Shown one piece after another: positions 62,801-64,000 of a stretch of DNA of 64,000 bases (its first letter is position 1; each line of letters starts with the position of its first letter). A program made the translations under genes and the position numbers. The notes below the pieces were generated by a model. That model had not been told where the DNA came from and made no database searches. It saw nothing but the letters and a program-made list of their open reading frames with translations. Source of the stretch: Thiomicrorhabdus chilensis DSM 12352 (GTDB taxonomy: Bacteria > Pseudomonadota > Gammaproteobacteria > Thiomicrospirales > Thiomicrospiraceae); assembly GCF_000483485.1 (NCBI RefSeq), contig NZ_KI519609.1:479026-543025 (forward strand). The letters run 5' to 3'.

Positions 62801-63766
62801 ATGCAGTTGCTACCTAAATCCTGGCTCACGCCGCGTGTGCCTTTAGACACACATTCAAACTACTCTTTGGTTATCGCAAGTTTTTTGCTCCCTTTGTTGC
62901 TTTGGTCTTTGATTAGTTATGTGCCGCAGATATGGCACCCTAAAATTGAAATCACCGATTCAGGCGATGCGGGTTACCTGCGTGTGGGCATGTTGGTCGA
63001 CAAAGAGATCTTCTATAAGGAAGTCGACAAAAAGCTCGCCGAAGAAAAATTGCCGCCACAAGGTACATCTTCCAACCCTGTTTATCTTCCCGCCCCTCAT
63101 GAAGTTGGCGTGGCTCTGTATACCGCCTTTACCACTCCGCCTAAACGTAGTAATGAACCTTGGCTGCACGAGAGCTTGCTGCACAGTATCCAAATCATCG
63201 CACTGGGCTTCTTTTGGGCGGTCATTATAGGTGTGCCGCTCGGTATTCTGGCCGGGTCTTACGAATCTATTTCCAAATTGGTAGAGCCTTTTACCGAATT
63301 CTTCCGATATTTACCCGCTCCGGCATTCGGAGCCTTGGCCGTTGCGATTCTGGGGATCTATGATGCGCCTAAGGTGGCCATCATCTTTATCGGAACGGTG
63401 TTTCAGATGATACTCATCGTCGCCAACACCACCCGAAAACTCAGTCCCGCTCTGATCGAAGCCGGTTTGACGTTGGGCTGTAATGGCTTGTCCATGTTGA
63501 AACGCATCATTGTGCCAGGGGTTTTGCCGGACCTATATCGGGATATGCGAATCCTGCTTGGATGGGCCTGGACCTATTTGATTGTGGCCGAGCTTATCGG
63601 TACCAGTTCGGGGATTACCTGGTTTATCACCCAGCAGGCGCGTTACAAGAATTTTGACAATGTGTTTGCCGCCATTTTAATTATCGGAATCATCGGTCTG
63701 CTGACCGACCTGATTCTGGCTTGGTTGGGCAGAAGGCTCTTTCCTTGGCACAGCAGTAATCAGTAA
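62801..63766 (+). CDS. ABC transporter permease (nitrate/taurine SsuC/NtrB type)
   Basis: 321 residues. An N-terminal TM (about 26-46, SLVIASFLLPLLLWSLISYV) precedes a periplasmic stretch of about 90 residues (GDAGYLRVGMLVDKEIFYKE), longer than usual. The BPD_transp_1 core has HSIQIIALGFFWAVIIGVPL, FFRYLPAPAFGALAVAILGI and EAGLTLGCNGLSMLKRIIVP (EAA motif). GGCGGAAAG precedes the ATG. The ATPase gene begins 17 bp later. Substrate unknown. Confidence 0.9.
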   Translation: MQLLPKSWLTPRVPLDTHSNYSLVIASFLLPLLLWSLISYVPQIWHPKIEITDSGDAGYLRVGMLVDKEIFYKEVDKKLAEEKLPPQGTSSNPVYLPAPHEVGVALYTAFTTPPKRSNEPWLHESLLHSIQIIALGFFWAVIIGVPLGILAGSYESISKLVEPFTEFFRYLPAPAFGALAVAILGIYDAPKVAIIFIGTVFQMILIVANTTRKLSPALIEAGLTLGCNGLSMLKRIIVPGVLPDLYRDMRILLGWAWTYLIVAELIGTSSGITWFITQQARYKNFDNVFAAILIIGIIGLLTDLILAWLGRRLFPWHSSNQ

Positions 63767-63783
63767 GGGGATCATGAAGACTT

Positions 63784-64000
63784 ATGGAACAGAAAACTTT
63801 AAATAATTCCGAGGCGCATCCTTTGGATGGTTTTTATACCCCTGAGATTCAAGAGCGTTTTGAAAGAATAGAGAAGCGCCCTTTGGCAATAGAGGTTCAG
63901 GATCTCCAAAAAAGTTTTGCCCATAAAGGACAGGTTAATCAGGTTCTGGGCGGCATTAATTTTGATGAGTATCAACGTGAATTTATGTGTGTGGTGGGGC
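63784..64000 (+). CDS. ABC transporter ATP-binding protein (3' end off the window)
   Basis: The visible 72 residues begin MEQKTLNNSEAHPLDGFYTP and reach LAIEVQDLQKSFAHKGQVNQ then FMCVVG, where the Walker A motif should follow. The long N-terminal extension before the ATPase core fits some nitrate/bicarbonate-type importers. Paired with the permease upstream. Confidence 0.85.
   Translation, partial: MEQKTLNNSEAHPLDGFYTPEIQERFERIEKRPLAIEVQDLQKSFAHKGQVNQVLGGINFDEYQREFMCVVG

Overview
The window is chromosomal DNA of a gammaproteobacterium. The folB / plsY / tsaD / rpsU-yqeY-dnaG-rpoD block, class Ia nrdA and nrdB, nudE-cysQ and an Hvf-type metallophore operon all fit. The dense c-di-GMP/HDOD signalling set and the look of the proteins suggest a Thiomicrospira / Hydrogenovibrio / Thiomicrorhabdus-like sulfur oxidiser. 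That placement is an inference, because the window has no rRNA or sulfur/carbon-fixation gene to confirm it. I see no phage, insertion sequence, CRISPR array or origin.

Layout. 1-9.5 kb: edge-truncated NMT1-type sensor or binding protein, rsmE, metF, metK with a structured leader, an EAL-CBS-GGDEF protein, and a PhnD-like lipoprotein paired with a PAS-GGDEF-EAL protein. 9.7-18.6 kb: purEK, nnr, uppP, a MidA-like methyltransferase, two tandem small FliG-C-like proteins, folB, plsY, tsaD. 18.6-23.5 kb: the macromolecular-synthesis operon and tRNA-Ile2(CAU). 23.5-28.5 kb: a two-TM protein with an HDOD protein, a CJM1_0395-type putative metalloprotease, an ArsR regulator, a C-terminal processing protease and a YajL/DJ-1 protein. 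28.7-35.1 kb: hvfABC RiPP-metallophore operon, YihY, a siderophore/heme/B12-type permease-ATPase pair and an ECF sigma/anti-sigma pair. 35.2-39.6 kb: a membrane protein, then a Pat-type acyl-CoA ligase/acetyltransferase divergent from a histone-deacetylase-family enzyme. 39.6-43.7 kb: a four-gene GAK operon of unknown function. 43.8-55.4 kb: nrdB, uup, a spermidine-synthase-like protein, a thioredoxin-like protein, tpm, yrfG, nudE-cysQ, HDOD and nrdA with NrdR and DnaA boxes. 55.4-64 kb: a CobW GTPase, a diguanylate cyclase, a Pho-box-preceded lipoprotein, DUF2892, a ModE-like regulator, a TorF-type porin, tRNA-Met, a double-Cache-like protein and the start of an ABC transporter.

Four things stand out. 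(1) The octamer CAGGCCTG occurs 27 times by my count, against about one expected; at several operon ends it is the core of a 24-26 bp palindrome that looks like a bidirectional terminator. (2) The GAK operon. (3) A Tat-exported Hvf precursor whose upstream region shares a 15-bp element (one mismatch) with the upstream region of the nearby ECF sigma gene. (4) Two adjacent stand-alone FliG-C-like proteins lacking most of the torque-helix charges.
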